A stretch of DNA of 36,111 nucleotides. Origin: an uncultured Lachnospiraceae bacterium. Lineage in GTDB: Bacteria; Bacillota; Clostridia; Lachnospirales; Lachnospiraceae. Position 1 is the stretch's first letter, and each line of letters begins with the position of its first letter. A program made the translations under genes and the position numbers. Below are positions 23,877 to 31,978 of the stretch, in pieces. The stretch is taken from positions 1 through 36,111 of the forward strand of contig CANRNK010000008.1 in assembly GCA_947631985.1 (NCBI GenBank), in the 5' to 3' direction. The notes beneath the pieces are model-generated. The model saw nothing but the letters and a program-made list of their open reading frames with translations, had not been told where the DNA came from and made no database searches.

Positions 23877-24715
23877 TGTCTCACAGCAAAAGAAAAAAAA
23901 TCCGCCTGCTTGCGGTTGAAATTGTGATGATTTTAGTTGCACTGATTTACATCTACCCAGTCTATCTGATGTTTATGAATTCGGTTAAGCCATTCGGGGA
24001 AGTAGTGGCGGATGTCATTAAACTACCTGGAAAGATAGAGTGGCAGAATTATGTAGATGTAATGGATAAAATGAATTACCAGAAGTTATTTCTAAACAAT
24101 ATTGTGATTACTTCAATCGGGATTATAGGGATTGTTATCTTTTCGTCTTCTACGGCGTATCTGCTTGACAGAAGAAGAACAAAATATACAAAATTTGTGC
24201 ATCTTGCAATTATTACACCGATGTTGATTCCCTTTCAGACGATTATGATAACCTTGCTCAAAGTCATGAGTGTCGTCAATCTGAATGGATCTACATGGGG
24301 ACTTGGAATCCAGTATTGGGGATTTGGGATTCCGATGGCAACGTTTATCTATTATAATTTTATGCAGACAATCCCAAAAGAGATTGATGAAAGCGCTACC
24401 ATTGATGGAGCATCAACGTTTCGGACTTTTGTCTCCGTTATTTTTCCACTCCTCAAATCGGTGACCGCAACAGTCATTGTTTTAGATGTGATGTGGATCT
24501 GGAATGACTTCCTGCTTCCACTGCTGATGGTCAATAATTCAAAAAACACACAGACACTTGTTTTAAGTGCCTATACTTTTGTAGGACAATTCAATACACA
24601 ATGGCATTATGCGATGACATCCATGGTCCTAGCGGTGCTTCCATCGATCTTGTTATTCATCCTGTTACAGAAATATATCGTAGAAGGCGTCGTAGCAGGT
24701 GCAGTCAAAGGTTAA
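23876..24715 (+). CDS. Sugar ABC transporter permease, MalG/UgpE type
   Basis: A 279-residue partner permease with about six membrane segments and the EAA-type loop ESATIDGASTFRTFVSVIFP. The start shares one base with the previous stop (TAATG). The protein ends with the usual QKYIVEGVVAGAVKG tail of this family. The pair needs a MsiK/MsmX-type ATPase encoded elsewhere, common for CUT1 importers of Gram-positive bacteria. Confidence 0.93.
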   Translation: MSHSKRKKIRLLAVEIVMILVALIYIYPVYLMFMNSVKPFGEVVADVIKLPGKIEWQNYVDVMDKMNYQKLFLNNIVITSIGIIGIVIFSSSTAYLLDRRRTKYTKFVHLAIITPMLIPFQTIMITLLKVMSVVNLNGSTWGLGIQYWGFGIPMATFIYYNFMQTIPKEIDESATIDGASTFRTFVSVIFPLLKSVTATVIVLDVMWIWNDFLLPLLMVNNSKNTQTLVLSAYTFVGQFNTQWHYAMTSMVLAVLPSILLFILLQKYIVEGVVAGAVKG

Positions 24716-24736
24716 CAGGACAAAAAAATATTTTAT

Positions 24737-24746
24737 GCCGGCCGGC
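24737..24746. repeat. Perfect GC-rich palindrome between permease and binding protein
   Basis: GCCGGCCGGC in an AT-rich 83-base gap, flanked by TTTTAT and TTAAA that allow a slightly longer hairpin. The string ATGCCGGCCG also ends the inverted-repeat element at 20652-20661. It may be a remnant of that repeat or an RNA processing hairpin that lets the binding protein be made in excess. Confidence 0.5.
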
Positions 24747-24798
24747 TTAAATAAATGTAAAAATGAGGGTTACAGATTCAAAAAAAAGGAGAAAGAAA

Positions 24799-26130
24799 AT
24801 GAAAAAGAAATTACTAAGTATCGTTTTATGCATCGCAATGGTTTCCACCATGCTGATCGGATGCGGTAGTACTGCTACTGAGGAAGCACCAGCGGAAGAT
24901 GCAGCAGAAGTAGTAGAAGAAGCACCAGCAGAAGAAACAACAGAAACAGCAGATGCAGAGCCTGTAGAAATCAACATGTTTATTGCAAGTCCTGAATATG
25001 CGGATGCAATCAATCAACTGATTGCAGAGTATCAGACACAGTTTCCGAATGTGACAATCAACTATGAAACAACACAGAATGACTACCCAACCTTGTTAAA
25101 AGCAAAATTAAATGCGGGTGAGTGCCCAGATATCTTTTCTTCTACATCAGGAAAAGAAATCCAGACTTATCTGGAATATTCCTACAATATTGGGAGCGAA
25201 CCTATTTCAGAATCGATGTCAGACGCTGTAAAAGCTACGATGATGAGCGGTGAAGAAGTGCATGGTTTTGCAATCAAAGGAAATTACTTTGGTGTTGTTT
25301 ATAACAAAGGAATTTTTGAAGAACTTGGTATAGAATATCCTCAGACAATGTCTGACTTAGAAGCAGCATGCGAAAAAATCTCAGCTGCTGGTTATACACC
25401 TTTTACAACCGGATTTGCAGAATGGTGGGTTTATAAACATGTCTTCCAGCACTTCTTAGATGCAGCTGCAGGAGAGGGAGATGTGAGTGAATTAGTAAGC
25501 GCATTTATCAATGGGGAAGCGAAAATGAAGGATTATCCTGAACTGTATGATGATTTCTTCCGTTTTATCGACCTGACTGTAAAATATGGCGATGCAAAAC
25601 CTCTTGAAACAGATCTCGCAGCAGAAGAAGCAGCTCTTGCAAGTGGTAAAGTTGCAATGGTATGTGGACAGGGAGCCTGGATCGAAGCAGATGTTCTTAA
25701 AATCAATCCAGATCTTAAAATTGGATTTGATGGATATCCAGTGAATGATAATGCAGATGTTTGTAAAGTAATTTCAGGATCAGATCAGGCACTTCGTGTG
25801 AGCAAAGATTCTAAAGTTCTTACTGCGACACTTGACTTTGTGAACTGGTGGTATACATCAGATTACGGAAAAGCTTGGTTCAAAGATACAGCAGGAGTAA
25901 TTCCACCTGTAAAAGAAGCAGCAGCACCTGATTTTGAAATCATCAAACAGGGCGATGCACATGTTGCAGCAGAAGGAGCAGGAGCACTTGCAGTTACCTA
26001 CTCTACTGACAGTTTCCACCAGGCATTTGGTGAAACAATGCAGTCATATGTTGCTGGAACGATTGATAAAGATGAGACTTGTGCACAGATTGAACAGAAA
26101 TGGGTTGAACTGGAAGGCGCAGCACAATAA
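24799..26130 (+). CDS. Sugar-binding lipoprotein of the ABC importer (family 1 extracellular solute-binding)
   Basis: A 443-residue protein from ATG 24799 (AAGGAG 7 bases upstream). The lipoprotein signal is MKKKLLSIVLCIAMVST with lipobox LIGC (Cys about residue 22). An acidic Ala/Glu/Thr-rich linker of about 35 residues follows, then the bilobed binding domain: FPNVTINYETTQNDYPTLL, GECPDIFSS, VYNKGIFEELGIEYPQT and TSDYGKAWFKDTAGVIPPV. It should hold oligosaccharide outside the membrane for the two permeases. Unusually it is last among the transporter genes, after an 83-base gap. Confidence 0.94.
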   Translation: MKKKLLSIVLCIAMVSTMLIGCGSTATEEAPAEDAAEVVEEAPAEETTETADAEPVEINMFIASPEYADAINQLIAEYQTQFPNVTINYETTQNDYPTLLKAKLNAGECPDIFSSTSGKEIQTYLEYSYNIGSEPISESMSDAVKATMMSGEEVHGFAIKGNYFGVVYNKGIFEELGIEYPQTMSDLEAACEKISAAGYTPFTTGFAEWWVYKHVFQHFLDAAAGEGDVSELVSAFINGEAKMKDYPELYDDFFRFIDLTVKYGDAKPLETDLAAEEAALASGKVAMVCGQGAWIEADVLKINPDLKIGFDGYPVNDNADVCKVISGSDQALRVSKDSKVLTATLDFVNWWYTSDYGKAWFKDTAGVIPPVKEAAAPDFEIIKQGDAHVAAEGAGALAVTYSTDSFHQAFGETMQSYVAGTIDKDETCAQIEQKWVELEGAAQ

Positions 26131-26141
26131 TTTAGAAAAGA

Positions 26142-26171
26142 GGGTGTGACGAAATTGTCACACCCGTTTTT
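26142..26171 (+). terminator. Terminator after the binding-protein gene
   Basis: GGGTGTGAC (26142-26150), loop GAAATT, GTCACACCC (26157-26165), then G and five T. The stem is perfect. The next gene starts 18 bases later, so any read-through would give it lower expression. Confidence 0.88.
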
Positions 26172-26188
26172 AAGGAGTAAATAGTAGT

Positions 26189-27112
26189 ATGAAATATGTG
26201 AAAATTGGGACAACATCGCTTGATGTGAGCAAAGTCTGTATGGGAACTGGCAATTTTGGAGAAAAACTTTCCGAAGCGGAAGCCATGAATCTACTGGATC
26301 TCTTTTCTGACAGGGGCGGGAACTTTTTGGATACAGCGAATGTGTATTGCCGCTGGATCAATGGAAATACCAACACTGCAGAGCAAATCATTGGAAAGTG
26401 GTTGAAAAAGCGTAAAAAAACAAATCAGATGGTAATTGCCTCAAAAGGAGGGCATTATGATTTTTCATATCCAACGGTCAGCCGAATCAGCCAGAAAGAA
26501 ATACGAAAAGACTTGGAAGAAAGTTTAAAAACACTGGGACTTGAAGCAATACCACTGTATTACCTTCACAGAGATGATATGGAAATATCCATGGAAGAAA
26601 TTATGGGTTGGATGGAAGAGTTTGTTAAAAAAGGGCTCATACAATACTATGCTGCTTCAAACTTTACGACGAACAGAATGAGGCAGGGTGACATCGTACA
26701 GCGTAGACATGCGCTACAGGGGTTTAGTGCGTTGTCGAACCAATGGAGCTATGCATGTCGAAATCTTGATCGAAGCAGTAACGTGGATCCCACAATGGTG
26801 TGGATGCAGGCAGAGGATCTCAATTGGGTAAGGGAAATGCAAATGCCACTTTTGCCATACACTTCTACAGCGCAGGGTTTTTTTGAAAAGCTTGATAAAG
26901 GGAATCTCAGTGAAGAGATGAAACGAGCATATCTGAATGAAGAAAATCTAAAAAAATATCAGATACTGAAAGAAGAATCCAGACAGACTGGCAGATCACT
27001 TTATCAACTTTCCCTTCAAAAAATAATGGAGGAGCCTTTTGGGGTGATTCCAATTGGAAGCTTTCGAAGTGAAGAACAATTATTGGAATTTATTAAAGTG
27101 GGTGAATTATAA
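26189..27112 (+). CDS. Aldo/keto reductase
   Basis: A 307-residue NAD(P)H-dependent oxidoreductase of the aldo/keto reductase fold. The catalytic tetrad is visible as D48 (NFLDTANVY), Y53, K86 (ASKGG) and H127 (YLHRDD). The cofactor end GVIPIGSFRSEEQLLEF fits the family. It belongs to the sugar-dehydrogenase-like group often placed in carbohydrate loci and may reduce or oxidise galactose-type sugars or an aldehyde product. AAGGAG is about 11 bases before the ATG. Placed after a terminator, it may be transcribed weakly with the galactoside operon. Confidence 0.88.
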   Translation: MKYVKIGTTSLDVSKVCMGTGNFGEKLSEAEAMNLLDLFSDRGGNFLDTANVYCRWINGNTNTAEQIIGKWLKKRKKTNQMVIASKGGHYDFSYPTVSRISQKEIRKDLEESLKTLGLEAIPLYYLHRDDMEISMEEIMGWMEEFVKKGLIQYYAASNFTTNRMRQGDIVQRRHALQGFSALSNQWSYACRNLDRSSNVDPTMVWMQAEDLNWVREMQMPLLPYTSTAQGFFEKLDKGNLSEEMKRAYLNEENLKKYQILKEESRQTGRSLYQLSLQKIMEEPFGVIPIGSFRSEEQLLEFIKVGEL

Positions 27113-27166
27113 AGAAAAAAATAATTAAATGTAAATCTGAGACAGAAACTGTTTCAAAAACAAAAG

Positions 27167-27227
27167 GGTTTCAACCCTTATCCAAGACGATGAAGAACGT
27201 TTTTGATAAGGGCTGAAACCGGTTTTT
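27167..27227. terminator. Convergent bidirectional terminator
   Basis: A 16-base stem, GGTTTCAACCCTTATC (27167-27182) with GATAAGGGCTGAAACC (27205-27220), has one mispair and a 22-base loop, then GG and five T; A-rich sequence lies on the other side. It separates the reductase from the chemotaxis gene. Confidence 0.82.
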
Positions 27228-28953
27228 AGGCTTCTGTTTTGAATAACCGGACAAGATCAGTTAACTGACTGGTCAAATCGCTAATTTGCAGGATGGCATC
27301 ATTGATTTCTTCCGTTGCAGAAGTCTCTTCCTGAATCTGTCCAGAGATATTTTGAACATCTTCAGAGGTTTCAAGGAAAGAATCAGTAATTACCTTGCAA
27401 TTCTGCGTTACTTTTTCTTTGTGTTGGTCTAGAAGTGAAATGCGTTGATTGGCTTCATCCAGATTTTCTGTAATACTCTGGATGGAGCTTTTTATATCCC
27501 CAAATACTGATTCTGTTCTATTGACGGCAGAGGTCTGCGAAGCAGTCGAAGTTTCAATTTGTAAAACGGAGTCGTTGACATGAGTAATCTCAGACTGAAT
27601 CTGCTGAATCAGGTTGGCAATGTTATTTGCTGCAGTGGAGGACTGGTCGGCTAGTTTGCGAATCTCTTCTGCGACTACAGCAAACCCTTTTCCTGCGTCC
27701 CCTGCTCGCGCGGCTTCAATCGTGGCATTCAAAGAGAGTAGGTTTGTCTGATCTGCAATTTCGGTGATGGTACTGATAATATTACCAATTTCAGAAGAAC
27801 CAGCGGTTAGTGCTTTTACCTGAGAAGCAATCGCTGTGGTAGTGGTTATGGTTTTATCATTGGCTGATTTTAGATCCGCTAAGGTTTCAGTACCTTTCCC
27901 ACTCAGGATTCTGGATTCATCGGAGCTGTGTCCGATTCGCTTCATATTAGATACGACCTGCTCTAATTCAACAGAGAAGGCATTCATAGCGTCCATGCTA
28001 TCGTGAATATTTGTAACATGACTACTAATATTTCCAGCAATCTGATCAGACAGATTCGCCATTTCTGTGATAGAAGCAGTATTTTCCTGGGAAGCAGCGA
28101 CAACACTATCAATGCAATGTGAGATTTCAACTGTGTCAGTTTTAATCGTAGCGATCATGTTACATAATTTTTCAAAAAGCCGATTCACCTCATTGCCCAG
28201 AGCCTCAATTTCGTCGCCTGACTGAATAGAAATGCGGGTGGTCAGATCCCCATCCTGATCAGCAATCTCTTTCACATCTGCATAAATATGTGAAATAGAA
28301 GTTCCCATTCTTCTGGAGTAGAGATAGCCTGCAAAGATAGACAGAATGGTACCAATGACAGCAATCAGTATCATTCGATATAAAAGAGCAAGAGAGAGTT
28401 GCTTAATATAAGAAATATCACGGTCGGAAGCCATAACAGCAACAATCTCACCATTTGCATCCATAATCGGCGCATATCCTGTAATGAAAGTACCAAATTC
28501 ATCGGTGTAGGCATCTGGAGTGGTAATGATTTCTCCCTGAAACGCTTTGTTTATCGTCTCAGAAGAATCAGCTTCATCACCAATCAGGGATTCGTAAGAT
28601 CCATCCAGAACATAATAAAGAGAATCACCATCCCGAACAAGTGTGTAGAGATAGGCACAACCGGATGTTTCCATAATGTGTCCTAATTTTTCATTATACA
28701 GGGAAACAATAGGGTTATCATCGGAGCCTGGAACCAATAAACGGTGCTCTTCAGGATCAATAAACGTGGCAGCTGAAACAGAGATATTCATCAGCTCGCT
28801 TCGAATCTGATTCATCAAGTATTCTTCCGAGGTGAAATAAGCAATAGAACCGATCAACGTAGAACTAAAGATACTTAATAAGGAAATAAAAAGAATCATC
28901 TTGTGGTGAATAGAAATCGTTCTGACCTTAGGTCTTACTTTACCAGTTGCCAT
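27226..28953 (-). CDS. Methyl-accepting chemotaxis protein
   Basis: A 575-residue transducer. Membrane segments at about 19-40 and 190-212 enclose a sensor of about 150 residues (Cache-like: [40 protein letters not shown]). HAMP (213-268) follows, then the signalling coiled coil with the conserved tip [20 protein letters not shown] and [18 protein letters not shown]. It would signal to CheA/CheW, suggesting a motile organism, though no other chemotaxis gene is here. Start ATG has AAGGGGGA 6 bases upstream. Ligand unknown. Confidence 0.95.
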   Translation of the reverse strand: MATGKVRPKVRTISIHHKMILFISLLSIFSSTLIGSIAYFTSEEYLMNQIRSELMNISVSAATFIDPEEHRLLVPGSDDNPIVSLYNEKLGHIMETSGCAYLYTLVRDGDSLYYVLDGSYESLIGDEADSSETINKAFQGEIITTPDAYTDEFGTFITGYAPIMDANGEIVAVMASDRDISYIKQLSLALLYRMILIAVIGTILSIFAGYLYSRRMGTSISHIYADVKEIADQDGDLTTRISIQSGDEIEALGNEVNRLFEKLCNMIATIKTDTVEISHCIDSVVAASQENTASITEMANLSDQIAGNISSHVTNIHDSMDAMNAFSVELEQVVSNMKRIGHSSDESRILSGKGTETLADLKSANDKTITTTTAIASQVKALTAGSSEIGNIISTITEIADQTNLLSLNATIEAARAGDAGKGFAVVAEEIRKLADQSSTAANNIANLIQQIQSEITHVNDSVLQIETSTASQTSAVNRTESVFGDIKSSIQSITENLDEANQRISLLDQHKEKVTQNCKVITDSFLETSEDVQNISGQIQEETSATEEINDAILQISDLTSQLTDLVRLFKTEA

Positions 28954-28991
28954 ATAAGTTCCCCCTTATAATTGAATATGCAATTTGGTTA

Positions 28992-29020
28992 ATTATAGCA
29001 TCAATAAGGGTGATTATCCA
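28992..29020 (-). promoter_or_regulatory. Predicted promoter of the chemotaxis gene
   Basis: Minus strand TGGATA (29020-29015), 17-base spacer, TATAAT (28997-28992), about 40 bases before the start. The same hexamers occur before the HAD gene. It is sigma-A-like; no sigma-28 motif was recognised. Confidence 0.45.
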
Positions 29021-29087
29021 TAAAAAAATTCACAAATAGAGAGAAAAACAATTTCAAACAAAAGAAAATGTAAAGAAGAAAATGTAG

Positions 29088-29987
29088 TCAGATAATATCG
29101 AAACCAAGACAGGTACAAAGAAAGGAATTATATTCATTTTGAAAGATACTATCTTTTTGTCTGATGTAAGTAAACTCATGAAAGGTAGGAATCTGATTTA
29201 GGGGAACTTCCATAAGAAGTCCCATCTTTAGTTCCGCCTCAACTACTGTTTTATATAAAAAACTGATGCCACATCCTTTTAAAACAAGATCTTTGATTGC
29301 ATGCATACTATTAATTTCCGTTATATAAGGAAAATCAAAAAGAGTATAATTTTGTTCCTGTAAATAGCGGGATAAGATCTCTCTGGTACCAGATCCATCT
29401 TCCCGTAAGAAGAGTCGATGATTGAAAAGTGTGGATGGAGTAATCTGTTGGTTTTCAAAATGTTTCATCACATATTCTGGGGTAGCAACTGGAATAAAAG
29501 GAACAGTTTGCCAGACTTTATTAACATAGTCTGATTTTGAAAAGTAACCTTCAATCAGGGCGAAATCAATGGAACCGTTTTCTAAATCCTGTAATAGATT
29601 CGTTGTGTTATCAATCTTCATGCTGATATTTACATGTGGATATAGCTGACTAAATGTTGCGAGTTTTTCAGGCATAACAAATTCACCAATTGTTAGAGTA
29701 GCACCAAAAGAAATATGGGAGAGAGAGTCGCTGCCATCACGGATGTGGTCTTTCAAGATCTGCAGGTCATGATCCATGACGCGGGCAGCATGTAACAAAC
29801 GCAATCCGGCATTTGTGAGACTTAATTTCTTATCCCGATATTCAAAAAGTGATGTATGGTATTCTTCTTCGAGTCGTCGAATCTGTTGTGAAACACCTGG
29901 TTGTGTCATATTAAGTTCGAGAGCAGCCTTCGTAAAGTTCATAAAATCACAACAGCATAAAAACGTCTTAATCCGATAGTCCAACAT
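29088..29987 (-). CDS. LysR-family transcriptional regulator
   Basis: A 299-residue LysR regulator. The N-terminal winged helix (about 3-60: FMNFTKAALELNMTQPGVSQ and RRLEEEYHTSLFEY) is followed by a linker helix and the two-lobed effector domain (about 90-295). It is similar in organisation to CysL/YeiE-type regulators, and is divergent from a YeiH-family gene as in other bacteria where YeiE and YeiH pair. It likely controls the exporter gene; the ligand is not known. GGAGG lies just before the ATG. Confidence 0.92.
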   Translation of the reverse strand: MLDYRIKTFLCCCDFMNFTKAALELNMTQPGVSQQIRRLEEEYHTSLFEYRDKKLSLTNAGLRLLHAARVMDHDLQILKDHIRDGSDSLSHISFGATLTIGEFVMPEKLATFSQLYPHVNISMKIDNTTNLLQDLENGSIDFALIEGYFSKSDYVNKVWQTVPFIPVATPEYVMKHFENQQITPSTLFNHRLFLREDGSGTREILSRYLQEQNYTLFDFPYITEINSMHAIKDLVLKGCGISFLYKTVVEAELKMGLLMEVPLNQIPTFHEFTYIRQKDSIFQNEYNSFLCTCLGFDII

Positions 29988-30007
29988 AAAACTCCTCCAG
30001 TTGTCAT

Positions 30008-30044
30008 AAAATATATTTATTGATAAGTAATTATAAATAATTTT
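30008..30044. promoter_or_regulatory. AT-rich inverted repeat between the LysR and YeiH genes
   Basis: AAAATATATTTAT (30008-30020) and ATAAATAATTTT (30033-30044) form an imperfect palindrome 20-57 bases upstream of the LysR start, in the divergent control region. A LysR site is expected here; this is a candidate only, because the sequence is AT-rich. Confidence 0.4.
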
Positions 30045-30159
30045 ATGTTATTCATAGGATATAGTAAAGTAAAAATACAAAATTGTGAGAGTTTGAATCA
30101 TGATAAGTTTGTAGAAGAAAAACACGCTGAATGAAAACCGAAAAAGAAACGGAGAAACA

Positions 30160-31203
30160 ATGAAAAATAATAAGAAAAAAAAGTTAAAAATGAAATGCAT
30201 TACAAATAGAGCAGGGGGCATATTCGTTTGTGGGCTATTCGCGTTGCCAGCAATTGCGTTGGGAAAGGTGTTGCCTGTTGTTGGGGCACCAGTATTTGGG
30301 ATTCTGCTTGGAATCCTACTTGCACCAGTTGTGAAAAAGAAGGAATTTTTAAAGGAAGGAGTGTTGTTTACTTCCAAAAAAATACTACAGCTGGCAGTGA
30401 TTCTTCTAGGATTTGGAATGAATCTTACAACTGTCATGAAGACGGGAATTATGTCACTTCCTGTTATTATTTCCACAATCTCTGTGTCCCTTGGAATCAG
30501 CTTTTTTTACTATAAATTAACCAAAGTTCCTTATAAGCAGGCCATTCTGGTTGGAGTTGGATCTTCGATCTGTGGCGGGTCAGCAATTGCAGCAACCGCC
30601 CCGGTCATTGGAGCGAAGGAAGAAGAGGTTGCACAGGCAATCTCTGTTATTTTCCTGTTTAATGTGCTGGCAGCCCTCCTGTTTCCAATGCTTGGAAGTT
30701 GGCTTGGACTTTCGAATACCGGGTTTGCATTATTTGCCGGAACAGCAATTAATGACACTTCCTCCGTGACAGCGGCAGCTTCCACCTGGGACACCATTCA
30801 CCATACTGGGACACAGGTTCTGGATGGGGCAGCTGTAATTAAGATGACAAGAACACTTGCAATTATTCCAATCACACTGATACTCGGATTTATGGAGATG
30901 AATTCCTCCCAGAAAAGTCATGCAAGCCAAAAGAAGGTATTTCCTGTTTTTATCCTATTCTTTTTGGCGGCATCCTTATTAACGACGATTTTGGGACCAC
31001 TGGGTGTGCCAGTGGAAGTGTTTCTCCTATTTAAAAATGCAAGCAAAGCATTGATTGTCATGGCGATGGTTGCAATTGGACTTCATACAAATCTGGTGCA
31101 ACTGATTCGCACAGGTGCAAGGCCTTTGCTACAAGGATTCCTGTGCTGGGGTGGAATTACCATTACCAGCCTTATCATGCAGCATTTGATGGGAATCTGG
31201 TGA
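30160..31203 (+). CDS. YeiH-family putative membrane exporter (UPF0324)
   Basis: A 347-residue membrane protein with about 10 hydrophobic segments. The UPF0324/YeiH signature GSSICGGSAIAATAPVIGA lies at about residues 130-148, and FAGTAINDTSSVTAAAS at 192-208. Members have been called putative sulfate exporters, and E. coli YeiH is controlled by YeiE; transport of sulfite, sulfate or a taurine-derived anion is possible but not shown. The ribosome site is GGAG, 5 bases before the ATG. A terminator-like hairpin follows after 90 bases. Confidence 0.9.
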   Translation: MKNNKKKKLKMKCITNRAGGIFVCGLFALPAIALGKVLPVVGAPVFGILLGILLAPVVKKKEFLKEGVLFTSKKILQLAVILLGFGMNLTTVMKTGIMSLPVIISTISVSLGISFFYYKLTKVPYKQAILVGVGSSICGGSAIAATAPVIGAKEEEVAQAISVIFLFNVLAALLFPMLGSWLGLSNTGFALFAGTAINDTSSVTAAASTWDTIHHTGTQVLDGAAVIKMTRTLAIIPITLILGFMEMNSSQKSHASQKKVFPVFILFFLAASLLTTILGPLGVPVEVFLLFKNASKALIVMAMVAIGLHTNLVQLIRTGARPLLQGFLCWGGITITSLIMQHLMGIW

Positions 31204-31293
31204 AAAAAATGGTAGGTGATTAGTACTAAAAATCAGGTGAAAAGTTTGTTGCGTTTGTCCTATAGTAGAGGGAGTTTAAACATGGTATAGTTG

Positions 31294-31336
31294 TGGAAAC
31301 TGGGAAACTAAAAATAGTTTTCTGGTTTCCATTTTT
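31294..31336 (+). terminator. Terminator-like hairpin before the TetR gene
   Basis: TGGAAAC (31294-31300) with GTTTCCA (31325-31331), and inner GGAAACTA with TAGTTTTC, then five T (31332-31336). It probably ends the YeiH transcript. It lies only 30 bases before the TetR start, so it could also attenuate transcription entering the TetR-GH2 operon. Confidence 0.75.
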
Positions 31337-31365
31337 AGATGGAAGAATTAAAAAAGGGGGATAAA

Positions 31366-31956
31366 ATGATGGAACGACTTGGAAATGAAGAAGGAATAAA
31401 AGAAGAAATGAAAGTACGAATCTTTGAGTCGGCACTCACTTTGTTTCGTGAGAAGGGCATTAAATTCACCATGGATGATGTTGCGAAAAATCTTGGTATC
31501 AGCAAAAAAACGCTGTATCTGGTTGTTCGGGATAAAGAAGCATTACTAAATGAAATGGTTGATTATGGCTTCAATCTGATCAAAGAAGCGGAAAGAAAAA
31601 TAGTAGAGAGCGAGATGCCTTTACTAGATAAAATACAACAGATCATTATTGTTTTACCAGAACAATATCAAAATCTTGATCTGAGACAAATGATTCAAAT
31701 CAAGGATAGATATCCGAAAATCTATCAAAAGGTGGCAGTCAGGCTGGAAACTGGCTGGGATGAAACACTTATACTGCTACAGGAAGCAGTGGACCAGGGC
31801 TTGATCCGTGATCTGAACTTTACCATTCTAAAGGCAATCCTAGAAGGTGCTTTTGAACATTTCTTGGGAAGTGGCGTTTTGTCAGACAATGGAATTAAGT
31901 ATGAGATTGCCCTACAGACGATGATGGATATTATGATGAATGGAATCAAAAAATAG
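31366..31956 (+). CDS. TetR/AcrR-family regulator
   Basis: A 196-residue regulator from ATG 31366, which has AAAAAGGGGG 5 bases upstream (the next codon is also ATG; an earlier ATG at 31339 sits right after the hairpin and has no ribosome site). The TetR helix-turn-helix is at about 17-62: FESALTLFREKGIKFTMDDV, NLGISKKTLYLVVRDKEALL. The C-terminal ligand domain is unassigned. Its stop is 22 bases before the GH2 gene, so it probably controls its own glycoside operon or reports on its sugar; TetR proteins responding to sugars are less common than LacI types. Confidence 0.9.
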   Translation: MMERLGNEEGIKEEMKVRIFESALTLFREKGIKFTMDDVAKNLGISKKTLYLVVRDKEALLNEMVDYGFNLIKEAERKIVESEMPLLDKIQQIIIVLPEQYQNLDLRQMIQIKDRYPKIYQKVAVRLETGWDETLILLQEAVDQGLIRDLNFTILKAILEGAFEHFLGSGVLSDNGIKYEIALQTMMDIMMNGIKK

Positions 31957-31978
31957 GGGCGAAAGAAAGGTGGAGAAT

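Noticed and set aside
24747..25013. Minus-strand frame rich in Ser/Ala opposite the binding-protein signal region
   Set aside because: It mirrors the Ala/Glu-rich linker of the lipoprotein; low-complexity shadow.
30048..30476. Minus-strand frame of 142 codons over the YeiH gene start
   Set aside because: Phe/Pro-rich shadow of the coding strand, no ribosome site.
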